Positions 19,139-28,372 of a DNA stretch of 64,000 nucleotides are shown piece by piece (positions within the stretch are counted from its first letter, which is position 1; each line of letters starts with the position of its first letter). The stretch is from Stentor roeselii (taxonomy: Eukaryota > Ciliophora > Heterotrichea > Heterotrichida > Stentoridae). The stretch covers positions 1 to 64,000 of the forward strand of contig RSEH01000173.1 of NCBI GenBank assembly GCA_006503475.1, read 5' to 3'. The notes under the pieces are model-generated. The model made no database searches. It was given only the letters and a program-made list of their open reading frames with translations, and was not told where the DNA came from. The position numbers were made by a program, and so were the translations under genes.

Positions 19139-20080
19139 ATGTATTGGCACAGTATAGTCTAGACAGATTCCAAAGCGCCCTTCGTTATCATCGCCTTGCA
19201 CCTGGTCGTCAGTCAAGGGATTCAGTTGAACTCTTCTCTTATTCGAGAATTCAGCGTCTTTACAATTGGCTACTGGTAGACTTTACACAGGACTCTTCTA
19301 GTTGTTGTACTTTTAGCTTATTCCCGCACTGCTTATCGCAACCCTGGCTTTATCACCCATGAGACTCCACCTCCACAGATAACGGACAACGTTGCCGAGG
19401 TGACTGTCAGTAAACATCAATCACGGATAAAACATCTCAGCACTGAAAACGACGAACACGACGAAAAATACGAGAAAAACCTTGAAAAAAAAGAAAATTC
19501 TGAAAAAAACAAAAAAAAATCAGAAACAGCTGAAATTAATGATGAACCTATTTTAATTGAAACACGATTTTGCACTGTCTGTTGTTTAGAACAGCCTTTA
19601 CGTGCGAAACACTGTAGGGAATGTGGAAAATGTGTAGCTTTGCATGATCATCACTGTCCGTGGCTGGGAATCTGCATCGGGGAAAAGAACAGGTTTTACT
19701 TTTGGTGGTATTTGTTGTTTGAATGCGCCTTGCTTTGGATAAGTGCTGTTGTCCTTGTTTTGAGTTTTGAGTCTCGAATTGGATTGTCTTGGATTTTAAG
19801 TAATTTGGTTCGAGTCTTGCTTTTGGTTGTTGTTGGATTTTTTGTTGTTATGGTCACTTGCTTGCTTGGGTATCATACGTTTTTAGCTATGGCCAATCAG
19901 ACTACGTGGGAAAATGTCTCTTGGGAAAAAATCAGTTACTTGAAACAGAAGGCGAAAAGTGAAGGAAGTCCTTTTAGTAAGGGACTTAGGTTCAATCTTT
20001 GGTTTTATTGCTGCAAAAAATTACCGGATGGGTATACTCTTTGGATTATTACTAGGAGTGAAGTTGATAGTGTTGTGTAG
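19139..20080 (+). CDS. DHHC palmitoyltransferase with two 15-nt introns
   Basis: 303 aa in three exons: 19139-19151, 19167-19275 and 19291-20080. Removing GTATAGTCTAGACAG and GTAGACTTTACACAG joins MYWHN to two hydrophobic helices (FVIIALHLVV; TIGYWTLLVVVLLAYS) and to the conserved TAYRNPGF segment. Then come the Cys-rich domain FCTVCCLEQPLRAKHCRECG, the catalytic HDHHCPW, two more helices and a TTWE motif (QTTWENVSW). This is the complete four-helix S-acyltransferase layout of ER/Golgi membranes. A Lys/Glu-rich insert of about 50 residues separates NPGF from the zinc domain. A reading from the third exon alone would miss two membrane helices. Confidence 0.93.
19152..19166 (+). other. 15-nt spliceosomal intron
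   Basis: GTATAGTCTAGACAG in the DHHC gene; A at position 10. It removes an in-frame TAG thirteen bases into the coding sequence. Confidence 0.92.
19276..19290 (+). other. 15-nt spliceosomal intron
   Basis: GTAGACTTTACACAG in the DHHC gene; A at position 10. It removes an in-frame TAG and joins the second membrane helix. Confidence 0.93.
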
Positions 20081-20435
20081 GTTAATGTTTTTTGGATATG
20101 GGGTTTTTGGATTAGAGTGGTGGGTTATGGGTTTGGGTTATAGATGAAGAGAGGATTTTAAAGTTTAGGTTTGGGTTAGGGTGTTATTTTTTTATATTTG
20201 AGGAAGAGAGTGAAATATTGTTTGAAATTGAATAAAAAATAATAATTATTACACCCTCTGAAGTCTCAAAGTATCCATGTTTTCAATTAAATCTGAAAAA
20301 TATAGAATCACATCAAAACTCATTCAACTAATTTCCCAAATGTTTTCAAATATGAAAAATATATAATCCATATCAAACTCATTCAACTAATTTCCCAATG
20401 CTAAAACCCCCAACATCCTATCCTAAATTACATAC
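20081..20435. other. Convergent spacer with a direct repeat
   Basis: 355 nt between two 3' ends. The first ~130 nt are strikingly G/T-rich (GGGTTTGGGTTAGGGTG-like). The rest contains a 46-nt direct repeat (20294-20339 and 20353-20398). No gene is seen. Confidence 0.6.
20294..20398. repeat. Imperfect direct repeat, two copies, 59-bp period
   Basis: Copies at 20294-20339 and 20353-20398 both begin TGAAAAATATA and end CTCATTCAACTAATTTCCCAA, with a few differences between. A small local tandem duplication in a spacer; no function evident. Confidence 0.8.
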
Positions 20436-22208
20436 TCAAGAAAACTCATTATTCATAAACCGATCAGTAAATTCTTCAAGGGACTCATCATACTCCTTCG
20501 CAACTTCGGCAATGACCTCATCAACAATTTCATCACCAACAACAGCATAAATATCCCACAACTTTCCATCAGACCCTCCAGCGAATACCCTTTGAAACTC
20601 TTCAAATTTCTTTTTATAATCCCTGACATTTTTGATCACCTCATCACTGACTTCAATAGTCCAGTCTCTTCTCTTGTCCTCAATTAAGATCTCTGGACTT
20701 TCCCAATCATTTAAAATTCTTTCTACGACCTTTGATCGATTTTTTGCAGTTTCAGAAAAAACTTGGCTTTTTAAGTGTTTTGTTCTTAGAAGTTTGGCTT
20801 CTTCTTCGAAATCTTGAAGAATTGTTTGGAAGTGAGTCTCTGCTTCTTTGGAGAAATCGAAATGGGCTTGCTTGAATTTTTGCTTTTCGATGAATTGAAG
20901 GTCGTGTACTGTGTCTTCCAGGATGTCGTCGATTAGCATTTCGGAAAGCTCGTTTGCGTAGTATGCGATGTACTTTGCTCCTACTTGAGAGATCAATGGA
21001 GAAGTTGTTTTATTTGAATAGTTATGAGCAGCTTTATATTTTATCATTGCAGCAGTCATCGAGTTAAGCACAGGGTCACTTTCAGGTATATCGAAAGATT
21101 CAAACTGCATAGAGCGAGCTTTATGTTGATGTTCATTTTGACGAGGACTAATCTGAGATGTTTTCGTAATTTTAGTGAGTAGTCTTCCTTGTTCAATATC
21201 AGTATTTGCAGTATTTTGCACAGGGGAATAAGATTTAATAGAAGGTTTCAAGATTTTCTCTTGTACTGGAGGGATTTGTTTAGAAACAGGCTTCGAACTT
21301 TGCAAAGGAGAGTCATGAGCCTTTAAGACCATCGGTCCGACATCATGAGTAGGGACTTCATTAACATTTCCAAACCTTTCATTAAACTCATCAAATTTTC
21401 TAAACTTTTCTTGACTTTTCTTATTTAAAGCCGAGTGAGTCCTTTCCTTCCCCTGCGCTTTATTCGAGTAAACGATTTGAAGATTTCCTTTCTTCTCTGA
21501 ATTGATTTCATACCCAGTCCTTCCTTTTTCCCTAATCTCAACCTTTTCAATATTTTTCTCCTGTTTATGAATTTTTTCCATTTCCTTCATTTTCAAGCTA
21601 AACTGTTCATCAAGTTTTTTTCTTGCATTTTTTTCTTTTTCCAGTTGTTTTTCAAGATTTTTCACGATTTCCTCTTGATCAGCGATGAACTTCACATCAA
21701 GATTATCATCAACCCTGATATTTTTAGAACTATTTGCCTTACCGACAGTTTTTTTAACAGGAAGTTCAGGAATATCCTGATAAAATTTCGGTTTTTTCAT
21801 GATTCCCGGGTCGTTCTTAATGGCATGTTTGATCTCAATCGGCATTTTTCTGCTTAATCCAGGGTCGAAAAGTCCCAGGGTGTTATTTTGGGTGTTCCAT
21901 TCAGGTTTCGCGTGAATAACTTTTGAAGATGGTGGTTTTGGCTTAAGTGGATTTTTCGTCTTAGGCTTTAAAGGAATATTTGACTTTGGCTTTACCTTAG
22001 AAGGGCCTGGGTACTGCACAAGTTTTTTGCCGCCGTTAGTAAAAGAGAGAGGCACCGGCTTTTCACTAGGAATCGATGGCATCTCAGCTAAGCGGAAATC
22101 AAGTTGATCAGGAAGTTCATATTTCTCTTGAAAAGTTTGATGACTTTGAGGTGTCGGCTTCCAAATAACTGGTTCTGCTTTCCAAGTAAAGTCAAGTTGT
22201 GCTTCCAT
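20436..22208 (-). CDS. Coiled-coil protein of unknown function, divergent from CFAP57
   Basis: 590 aa. The N-terminal ~150 residues are Pro/Lys-rich and likely disordered (QYPGPSKVKPKSNIPLKPK). Residues ~178-230 form a strong coiled coil (QEEIVKNLEKQLEKEKNARK). A low-complexity linker follows. The C-terminal ~170 residues are acidic and helical, including ELSEMLIDDILEDTVHDLQF, and end in EFTDRFMNNEFS. I do not recognise the family. Its ATG is 87 bp from the CFAP57 ATG on the other strand, so the two may share a promoter; that and the coiled coil make a ciliary or basal-body role plausible but unproven. Confidence 0.8.
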   Translation of the reverse strand: MEAQLDFTWKAEPVIWKPTPQSHQTFQEKYELPDQLDFRLAEMPSIPSEKPVPLSFTNGGKKLVQYPGPSKVKPKSNIPLKPKTKNPLKPKPPSSKVIHAKPEWNTQNNTLGLFDPGLSRKMPIEIKHAIKNDPGIMKKPKFYQDIPELPVKKTVGKANSSKNIRVDDNLDVKFIADQEEIVKNLEKQLEKEKNARKKLDEQFSLKMKEMEKIHKQEKNIEKVEIREKGRTGYEINSEKKGNLQIVYSNKAQGKERTHSALNKKSQEKFRKFDEFNERFGNVNEVPTHDVGPMVLKAHDSPLQSSKPVSKQIPPVQEKILKPSIKSYSPVQNTANTDIEQGRLLTKITKTSQISPRQNEHQHKARSMQFESFDIPESDPVLNSMTAAMIKYKAAHNYSNKTTSPLISQVGAKYIAYYANELSEMLIDDILEDTVHDLQFIEKQKFKQAHFDFSKEAETHFQTILQDFEEEAKLLRTKHLKSQVFSETAKNRSKVVERILNDWESPEILIEDKRRDWTIEVSDEVIKNVRDYKKKFEEFQRVFAGGSDGKLWDIYAVVGDEIVDEVIAEVAKEYDESLEEFTDRFMNNEFS

Positions 22209-22295
22209 TTAAAATTATCTCACAAAAAAAATCCTAAAACTACAAACTCAAAAAATTCCAAGTTTCTAAAAATCTTACAATTTTAAATAAGAATT

Positions 22296-25200
22296 ATGTC
22301 GAAATCCCAAGTAAAACTTTCATATCACCACGCTTTTGGATCACTTTCCTCAGTAGGCATCAGAGACTGCATCTGTTTCGGAGACGACGAGTCAGGGACA
22401 ATAATTTACCCAGTGGGTCGGCATATAGCAGTTCGTTCACTCGACACAAACGAGATCAACTTCATCATCGTAACCTCCAAATAGGAGCCTTCTCACATTT
22501 CTAGAATAACAGCGATGGCGATAACCCGTGAAAAAAACCGTCGTTTCCTGGCAGTGGCGGAGTACATCGAGCCAGAAAACACTTCACTTTTAACAATATT
22601 CGACCTGAAAAGCTCCTCAGGTTATAAACGACTACGTGAGTTGAAACTTTCAGAACTGGGAATTAAATACTCGACTCTTGCCTTCAGTCGAGATTCGAAG
22701 TTGATCTCAGGAATCAGCTCGGGCTTTGGAGTGATTTGGGACTGGTACAAAGAGAAGATTATTGGAAAGAAAGACTTAAATGCCGATATCACTCGAATTT
22801 CTATCAACCCGAAAGATAGTCATTTGGTTTCTACTTCTGGTCCTAATCACTGGAGAACTTGGAGAATTGAAGAAAAAAGCTTTAAAGAACAGCCTCTCAT
22901 CTCGAAATTAGCTCAAACTCAGAATTTCACGGATCATGATTGGATCGATGATGACACCGCTGTCGCGGTGACAGATATGAGCGAAATTTTCATTTCTAGA
23001 GATAATCAAATCATCAAGTACTTTGAATTCGGCTTTGGAAACTTAACTGGAAGTAACTTGGCAAATGCTTCAATTACTTGTATTCTTGGATTTTCAAGAG
23101 GATTCATCATCACCAGTGACGAGGGGCATCTGGCCATTTATGAACATACTGAAACTAATGACTTTGAAGAACAGGTCACTTCTGAGCAGTATTCATTTTT
23201 AAAAACTTGGCATAGCGGAAAAAAACAAAGCATTGTCGCTTTAGCATTGATGAACTCTGAGGAAAAACTTGGAATCGCTTTGAAGTCAAATGATATTTGT
23301 ATCTGTTCATTGTCACAGGCGATGAGTCCTGATGGGTGCAAATTTGAAGTGTTTTGTGGAGGGTTTCATTCTGGAAGGATTAAAGAAATGGACCTTGCCA
23401 CGCAGAGGACACTTCTGGCAACTTGCTCTGATGTTGACCATACTTTAAGGATCTGGAATTATAATACCATGACCTGTGAATTGGCAAAAAAACTTTACAT
23501 TGTTCAGTCAGATGCTATTGATACTTCACAGGTTTCTGATATTAAACCTTTGTTAAGTGTTGCTTTTCATCCTTCTGGGTATTATCTCGCTATTTCTTTC
23601 GTTGATAAAGTCAGACTTTTTCATTTGTTGCTTGATGAACTTAGGTTATTTAGAGATGTTTCAACACCCAGTAGTAATTTGTTGAAGTTTAGTCAAGGAG
23701 GACATTTTTTAGCTATTGCAAGTGGAAAAAGTATTTTTATTTATAAAGCGTATACTTTGCAACTTGTCACTATTTTGCAGGATCATGCTAGCCCTGTGCA
23801 GGATATGGGATGGGCGAATAATGACTCGAAACTCGTCTCTATGGACTCTGATGGACAGATTTTTCAGTTCACTAGTGTTGACTTCAAGGGAAGAGGAAAC
23901 GTTCCGAATAAAAGGGTTAATTATAAATCGATGACTCTGGCTGGAGAGTGCTATGTTGTGCATGGAGTTGAAGGACCTTTGAATGTTTTAAATGAAATCA
24001 CTCCTGAAGGATCTGATGGACCGGATGGAAGGAAGGAACTGGTAAAGGCCTACACTGTAGAGCGTAAATTATCCCAAGTATGTTTTTTTCAATCAAACCA
24101 CCACCAACCAGTATACATAGCAAGTACAGACGACGGTTCCGTAGTGAATTACGGTTCAAGCTTAAGCAACACCTGGCTAGAAGAAATCAGTGCTCATCAA
24201 GGCACAGTGACAAGACTCCGAGCATCACCAGACGGCAAATTCGTCTTCTCAGGAGGTGAAGACGGAAGCATTTTCCTCTTCAAAGTCGAAGAACCGATCG
24301 ATGTACTCCACGCAATTCCTGAAGGCAAAGAAAAAGAAGTCGTCAACAAAGCAGCAGAAGACAGTCTCGCTGACATCGTCTTAATCGAAAGAGAAAAACT
24401 TGAAAAATTCAAAGCAGAAGTCGAAAAAAAACATCAAGAACTGGAAGAAATGAACCATAAACTTAATCATTCCACAAAACTCAGAGAGTCTCGGCATCAG
24501 GCCAGTCTTCAAGAATTGAAAGAGTCGTTAAATGAAAATATCCGAGCGAAAAAAATAAGGATTTCTGAACTTACAGCTCAGAAGGAAAAACAAGAAAAAG
24601 ATTATGAAAAACAATTGAGATTGCTTGAAACTGAAAGAATGGCTGATGTGGATAACTTGGAAAAAGACTATGAAAGGAAATTAGGAATTGAAGATGAGAG
24701 GTATAGACAACTTGAACATGATAAGGTTGAAATGAAACAGTATTATGAGGATCAGCTTAAAAGTCTTAAGGTTCATAATGAAACTACTATTGAATCTTTA
24801 GAAAAAGCTTTCAAGGATGCACTTTGGAAGGCTCAGGAAGAATATGAGTCAACTAAAAAAACTTCTGATGAATTGACTAGTGTTTATGAAAGGAGGCTGC
24901 TACAACAGGAGGATGAACATGAAATTGAAGTAATGGACTTGAAAGAAAAGTATGAGAAACAACTCTTGGAGCTTAGGGAATTAGGAGAAAAACTGAAAAA
25001 TACTAATAAAGGACTTCTTACTTCTCAATCTAAAGCGGATTCTGAAAAGATTCGAGAAAAACGGACTATTGAAGACTCTCATAAAAGAATAGAAGAAAAA
25101 CAGGAAAAAATCAAGGATTTGAATAAAAATATCAAAAATTTGGAACTTTCAATAAAGATCAAAGAGGACATGCTTATCAAGAAACAGATTAAAATCGATG

Positions 25201-26090
25201 AATATAAACATGAAATTAAAAATCTTGATCAGCAGAAAAAAAACCTTACTGATAGAAAAAGGGAAATTTTAGATGAATTGCAACCAAAGGATAATGAAAT
25301 TGATATTCTTGAAAACAGACTTAAAAGTGTTAAAGCTGATTTACTTAAAGAAAGGAAAGATAATGAAGAACTTGAAAGGAATATGAAACGAATGGATGAG
25401 CTTATCAAACATTTAAAAAATGATAATAAAATTAAGGAAGAGAATATTTTGAAAATTGATAAAATTATCAGAAATATCATAAATGATATTCATTATGGAA
25501 GTAGTCTTGGGTATAAACAAAAAATCAATGAAATGAAAAGTCTTTACCAGTCTTATGTAATTGATGATGGCAAGCTACAGCGAAAGGATGCAGATTCTAT
25601 TGAAGAAATCGAAAACCAAATCAGATATAAAGAAAAATCAATTACTGGCCTTCACAATAAGCAACTCAAAGCAATGAAAACGTTTAAAGTCGACCTCCGT
25701 AAAAGAACTCAAGAAAACTCTACTTTGATTCAAGAACTTAACAAACTAAGACTTGAGAAGAAAAACGATGAAATAAGAATAAGAATGCTTGGACAAGAAC
25801 TGGAGAAACTTGAACGACAATTCGAAGAATTGAAAAAGAATAATAAAAGTAAAGTCACGTCATCTGTTCATCCTGTCACTCCTGGAAAGCTCAAAACTGA
25901 CTCTCAGACTCCATTTATGAACTACCTAAGTAAACCTAGTGCTATCGACAGTCGTCTCACTAGCTTGCAAGACCGTCAAAGAATAATCGACTTACAAAAC
26001 GAATTGGAAGAGAAAAAAGAGCAGAATTTTTATCTTAGGATGGAGATAGACCAACTAAAGGAATTGGCAAGACAAAGGAAGTTGATGTAG
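22296..26090 (+). CDS. CFAP57: CFAP57 (WDR65), axonemal inner-arm dynein docking protein
   Basis: 1259 aa in two exons, 22296-22469 and 22485-26090. The only in-frame stop (TAG at 22482) lies in the intron GTAACCTCCAAATAG; splicing gives EINFIIEPSHISRITAMAIT, continuous with the first beta-propeller. WD40 repeats fill residues ~15-620 (for example SPDGKFVFSGGEDGSIFLFK). A long coiled coil covers ~690-1150, followed by a tail rich in charged residues. Length and architecture match CFAP57, which in motile cilia helps place a subset of inner dynein arms at the base of the 96-nm repeat. It is expressed divergently with the unknown coiled-coil gene. Confidence 0.92.
22470..22484 (+). other. 15-nt spliceosomal intron
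   Basis: GTAACCTCCAAATAG in CFAP57; phase 0, A at position 10. It contains the sole in-frame stop of the gene. Confidence 0.95.
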
Positions 26091-26306
26091 TTAATTAGAA
26101 ACTAGAATTTAATTTGTATTAAATTTTGTTTAGTAGCATTCTTGATAATTCGAAATATCTTCAATTCTGGTCAATTAACAATAGAGGTAGTTGAAAAATG
26201 AGATATGAGAATTTAGCAATCCCCACTCCATGCCTCATAATTCTAATCCCTATCTAAAATCCTCTAAAATAGCCTCCTAATCCATTCCAATATCCATTCC
26301 AAATAA

Positions 26307-26915
26307 ATGGACAAGAACTCAGTGTCATCCTCGAGCAGCAAGTCCCAAGTTTCATACCCAAAGAAGGTGCAGATGATAATGACATCATCAGAGAACCCGA
26401 TGATAAACTCAGAGCCTCTGAATCTTCCATCAGCCTCAACAGCGAGCATGCGTCAGCGAGGTCTTCTTAGCCAGGTGGCTTACCTGCCTACATCCTCAGC
26501 TCCAGAAGCGAAAAAGGTGAAAAATCCGAAGCAGTGCAAGACTTACTCGTCAATAAACTCTTTGCCAGGGTCTTACATGCAGTCCGAGCAGCCTGTCATA
26601 ATAAGCAAAAAATCGTCATTGAACCATAAGAACAGAACGACTTTTGACCTTCCTGAAGAACCTGTCAAGAAGGCAAGAACTATCAACCCTTCGAAACTTG
26701 ACCATCAACATGATGTCTTGAAAAATGAAATCTATGAAGATGAACCTTCTGGAAAAAAGTCGATTTATGCTACTTCCAATAAACTTGCTCATAAGTTTGA
26801 TATATTTGGAAATGAAACTGAAATCGAACCTGCTCCCAAGAGTGCTAAGAACTGGCGAGGTGATAAACTTGAGCATCATTATGATATTTTCAGACAGTTT
26901 GAACCTGTTAGCTAA
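26307..26915 (+). CDS. Low-complexity protein with three C-terminal KLxHxxD repeats
   Basis: 202 aa, Ser/Lys-rich and probably disordered. The C-terminal third holds three copies of a short motif: SKLDHQHDVLKNE, NKLAHKFDIFGNE and DKLEHHYDIFRQF (consensus K-L-x-H-x-x-D-[IV]-[LF]), spaced about 30-37 residues apart. No family is recognised. Repeated short linear motifs in a disordered chain suggest multivalent binding to one partner. It sits between CFAP57 and the heme enzyme with a C-rich leader upstream. Being in one uninterrupted ORF with motif conservation makes it likely real. Confidence 0.75.
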   Translation: MDKNSVSSSSSKSQVSYPKKVQMIMTSSENPMINSEPLNLPSASTASMRQRGLLSQVAYLPTSSAPEAKKVKNPKQCKTYSSINSLPGSYMQSEQPVIISKKSSLNHKNRTTFDLPEEPVKKARTINPSKLDHQHDVLKNEIYEDEPSGKKSIYATSNKLAHKFDIFGNETEIEPAPKSAKNWRGDKLEHHYDIFRQFEPVS

Positions 26916-26957
26916 TTAGGAATTCATTAATGACAACGTTTGTATGGCTAAGCCATA

Positions 26958-28319
26958 ATGAAAAAAATCGGAGTACTAGGAGGAGGCATTTCAGGTCTAT
27001 CAACAGCCTACTACCTCTTAAGACAGAACCCTAAATTAAGCGTTTATCTTTTCGAAGGTAAAGAAATCGGAGGCTGGATCCAGACCTCAACATCAGAAGG
27101 CTTTATCACCGAAAAAGGTCCAAGATCATTCCGAATAAGCGAAAGAGCAACACCCTTACTAAGAATCTGCGAAGACATCGGTTTATCAACCAACTTACTC
27201 TACAGCACGACAACCCGAGACGATGCAGAAATTTTTGACGGTGAAAAACTAGTAAAATTACTTCCTCCAGGTTCTTTTAAGTTTTTAAAGCTTTTTCTGT
27301 TCAACCCAGTTTATCGCAGGTTTATTTTAAGCAACTTGGCAACAGGTCGAGGACTGATCCAAGCCCCTGACGACGACCTCAGCATTCGAGAACTACTGGA
27401 ACAAGCCTTTAAATATCAGAAGCCGGAAGACAAGGACTTCTTCGTTGACGTGATCGCTGACGCGTTTGTTCAAGGTATTTACTCTGGAGACATCTCAGAA
27501 CTCTCTTCCCGGTTCTGTTATCCTTTTTCGGTGCTTTACGATCGATATGTGACTGGCTTTAAAAAAGATGAGGTTTCTCAACTCGCTCAAGAATTCACTC
27601 CAGTTATTGATAAGATCTTGAAACAAGCGAAAGAAAGTAGATCTAGTGCAATGAACTTTAAAGGAGGAATGTCGACTCTTCCTAAAACTCTTCTGAGTTT
27701 TCTTCAGAATTATCCTGGATTTGAATATTTTCCCGAACATGCAGATAAAGTTGAAAATTTAAGAGATAAAGTTTTAGTAAAGACAATGTCTCAGAGTTTT
27801 GAACTTGATCATGTGATTTCAACTGTTCCTTCACATGTTCTAGCAAGTTTAGTGCAAGAAAGTCTTCCAAAGCTCTCTGAAATCTGCTTGAAAGTTCCTC
27901 ACAAGTCCCTAAAAACCCTTTCTCTAGGTTTTGACTCAGTTTCTTTAAAAGGTGTTGGATTTTTAATACCTAGAAAATTTCAATCAGGTATAAGTGGAGC
28001 TCTTTATGATTCCTGCTCTTTTCCATATCTGGCTCCAAGTGTTTCAATTATGGGAAGTTGTGATTCAAGTGACGAAGAAATGATTCAACAGTTCCGAAGA
28101 ATATCGAAATGTGAAGAGCCAATCAAGTATAAAAATGCGAGTCTCTGTATAAATGGCCTGCCTCAGTATAAAAAAGGACATTTCAAGGTGATCTATGAGG
28201 CTGAGACTGCCCAGCCTCCATGGCTCAGCGTCTCAGGTCAAAGTTTTTATTTGAGTGGAATCCCGAATTGTGTCAACCGAGCTCGAGAGTTAGTTTTAAA
28301 TAATGAGAAATTTTTATGA
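26958..28319 (+). CDS. PPOX: Protoporphyrinogen oxidase (PPOX/HemG-HemY type)
   Basis: 453 aa flavoprotein. The N-terminal dinucleotide fold KIGVLGGGISGLSTAYYLLR binds FAD, and the second conserved block GGWIQT..GF..EKGPRSFR is the amine-oxidase/PPO signature. Inner motifs FKGGMSTLPKTLL and the C-terminal LSGIPNCVNRARELV (FAD end of the site) are also typical. It oxidises protoporphyrinogen IX to protoporphyrin IX, the penultimate heme step, normally at the inner mitochondrial membrane. Length is slightly short of animal PPOX (~477 aa). The stop is TGA. The first half of the coding strand is C-rich and the second G/T-rich. Confidence 0.92.
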   Translation: MKKIGVLGGGISGLSTAYYLLRQNPKLSVYLFEGKEIGGWIQTSTSEGFITEKGPRSFRISERATPLLRICEDIGLSTNLLYSTTTRDDAEIFDGEKLVKLLPPGSFKFLKLFLFNPVYRRFILSNLATGRGLIQAPDDDLSIRELLEQAFKYQKPEDKDFFVDVIADAFVQGIYSGDISELSSRFCYPFSVLYDRYVTGFKKDEVSQLAQEFTPVIDKILKQAKESRSSAMNFKGGMSTLPKTLLSFLQNYPGFEYFPEHADKVENLRDKVLVKTMSQSFELDHVISTVPSHVLASLVQESLPKLSEICLKVPHKSLKTLSLGFDSVSLKGVGFLIPRKFQSGISGALYDSCSFPYLAPSVSIMGSCDSSDEEMIQQFRRISKCEEPIKYKNASLCINGLPQYKKGHFKVIYEAETAQPPWLSVSGQSFYLSGIPNCVNRARELVLNNEKFL

Positions 28320-28372
28320 TTAAACTTGACTTTTTAAATAACCATTAATCTTGCCATTCTTGTAAAACCCCC

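Noticed and set aside
20150-20200. GGGTTAGGG-like run as a telomere or telomere relic
   Set aside because: Only a brief irregular G/T stretch in a spacer whose 3' flank is generally G/T-rich; no tandem array.
22482-22484. In-frame TAG in CFAP57 as readthrough or a reassigned codon
   Set aside because: A 15-nt intron with the standard signals removes it exactly and rebuilds the propeller sequence.
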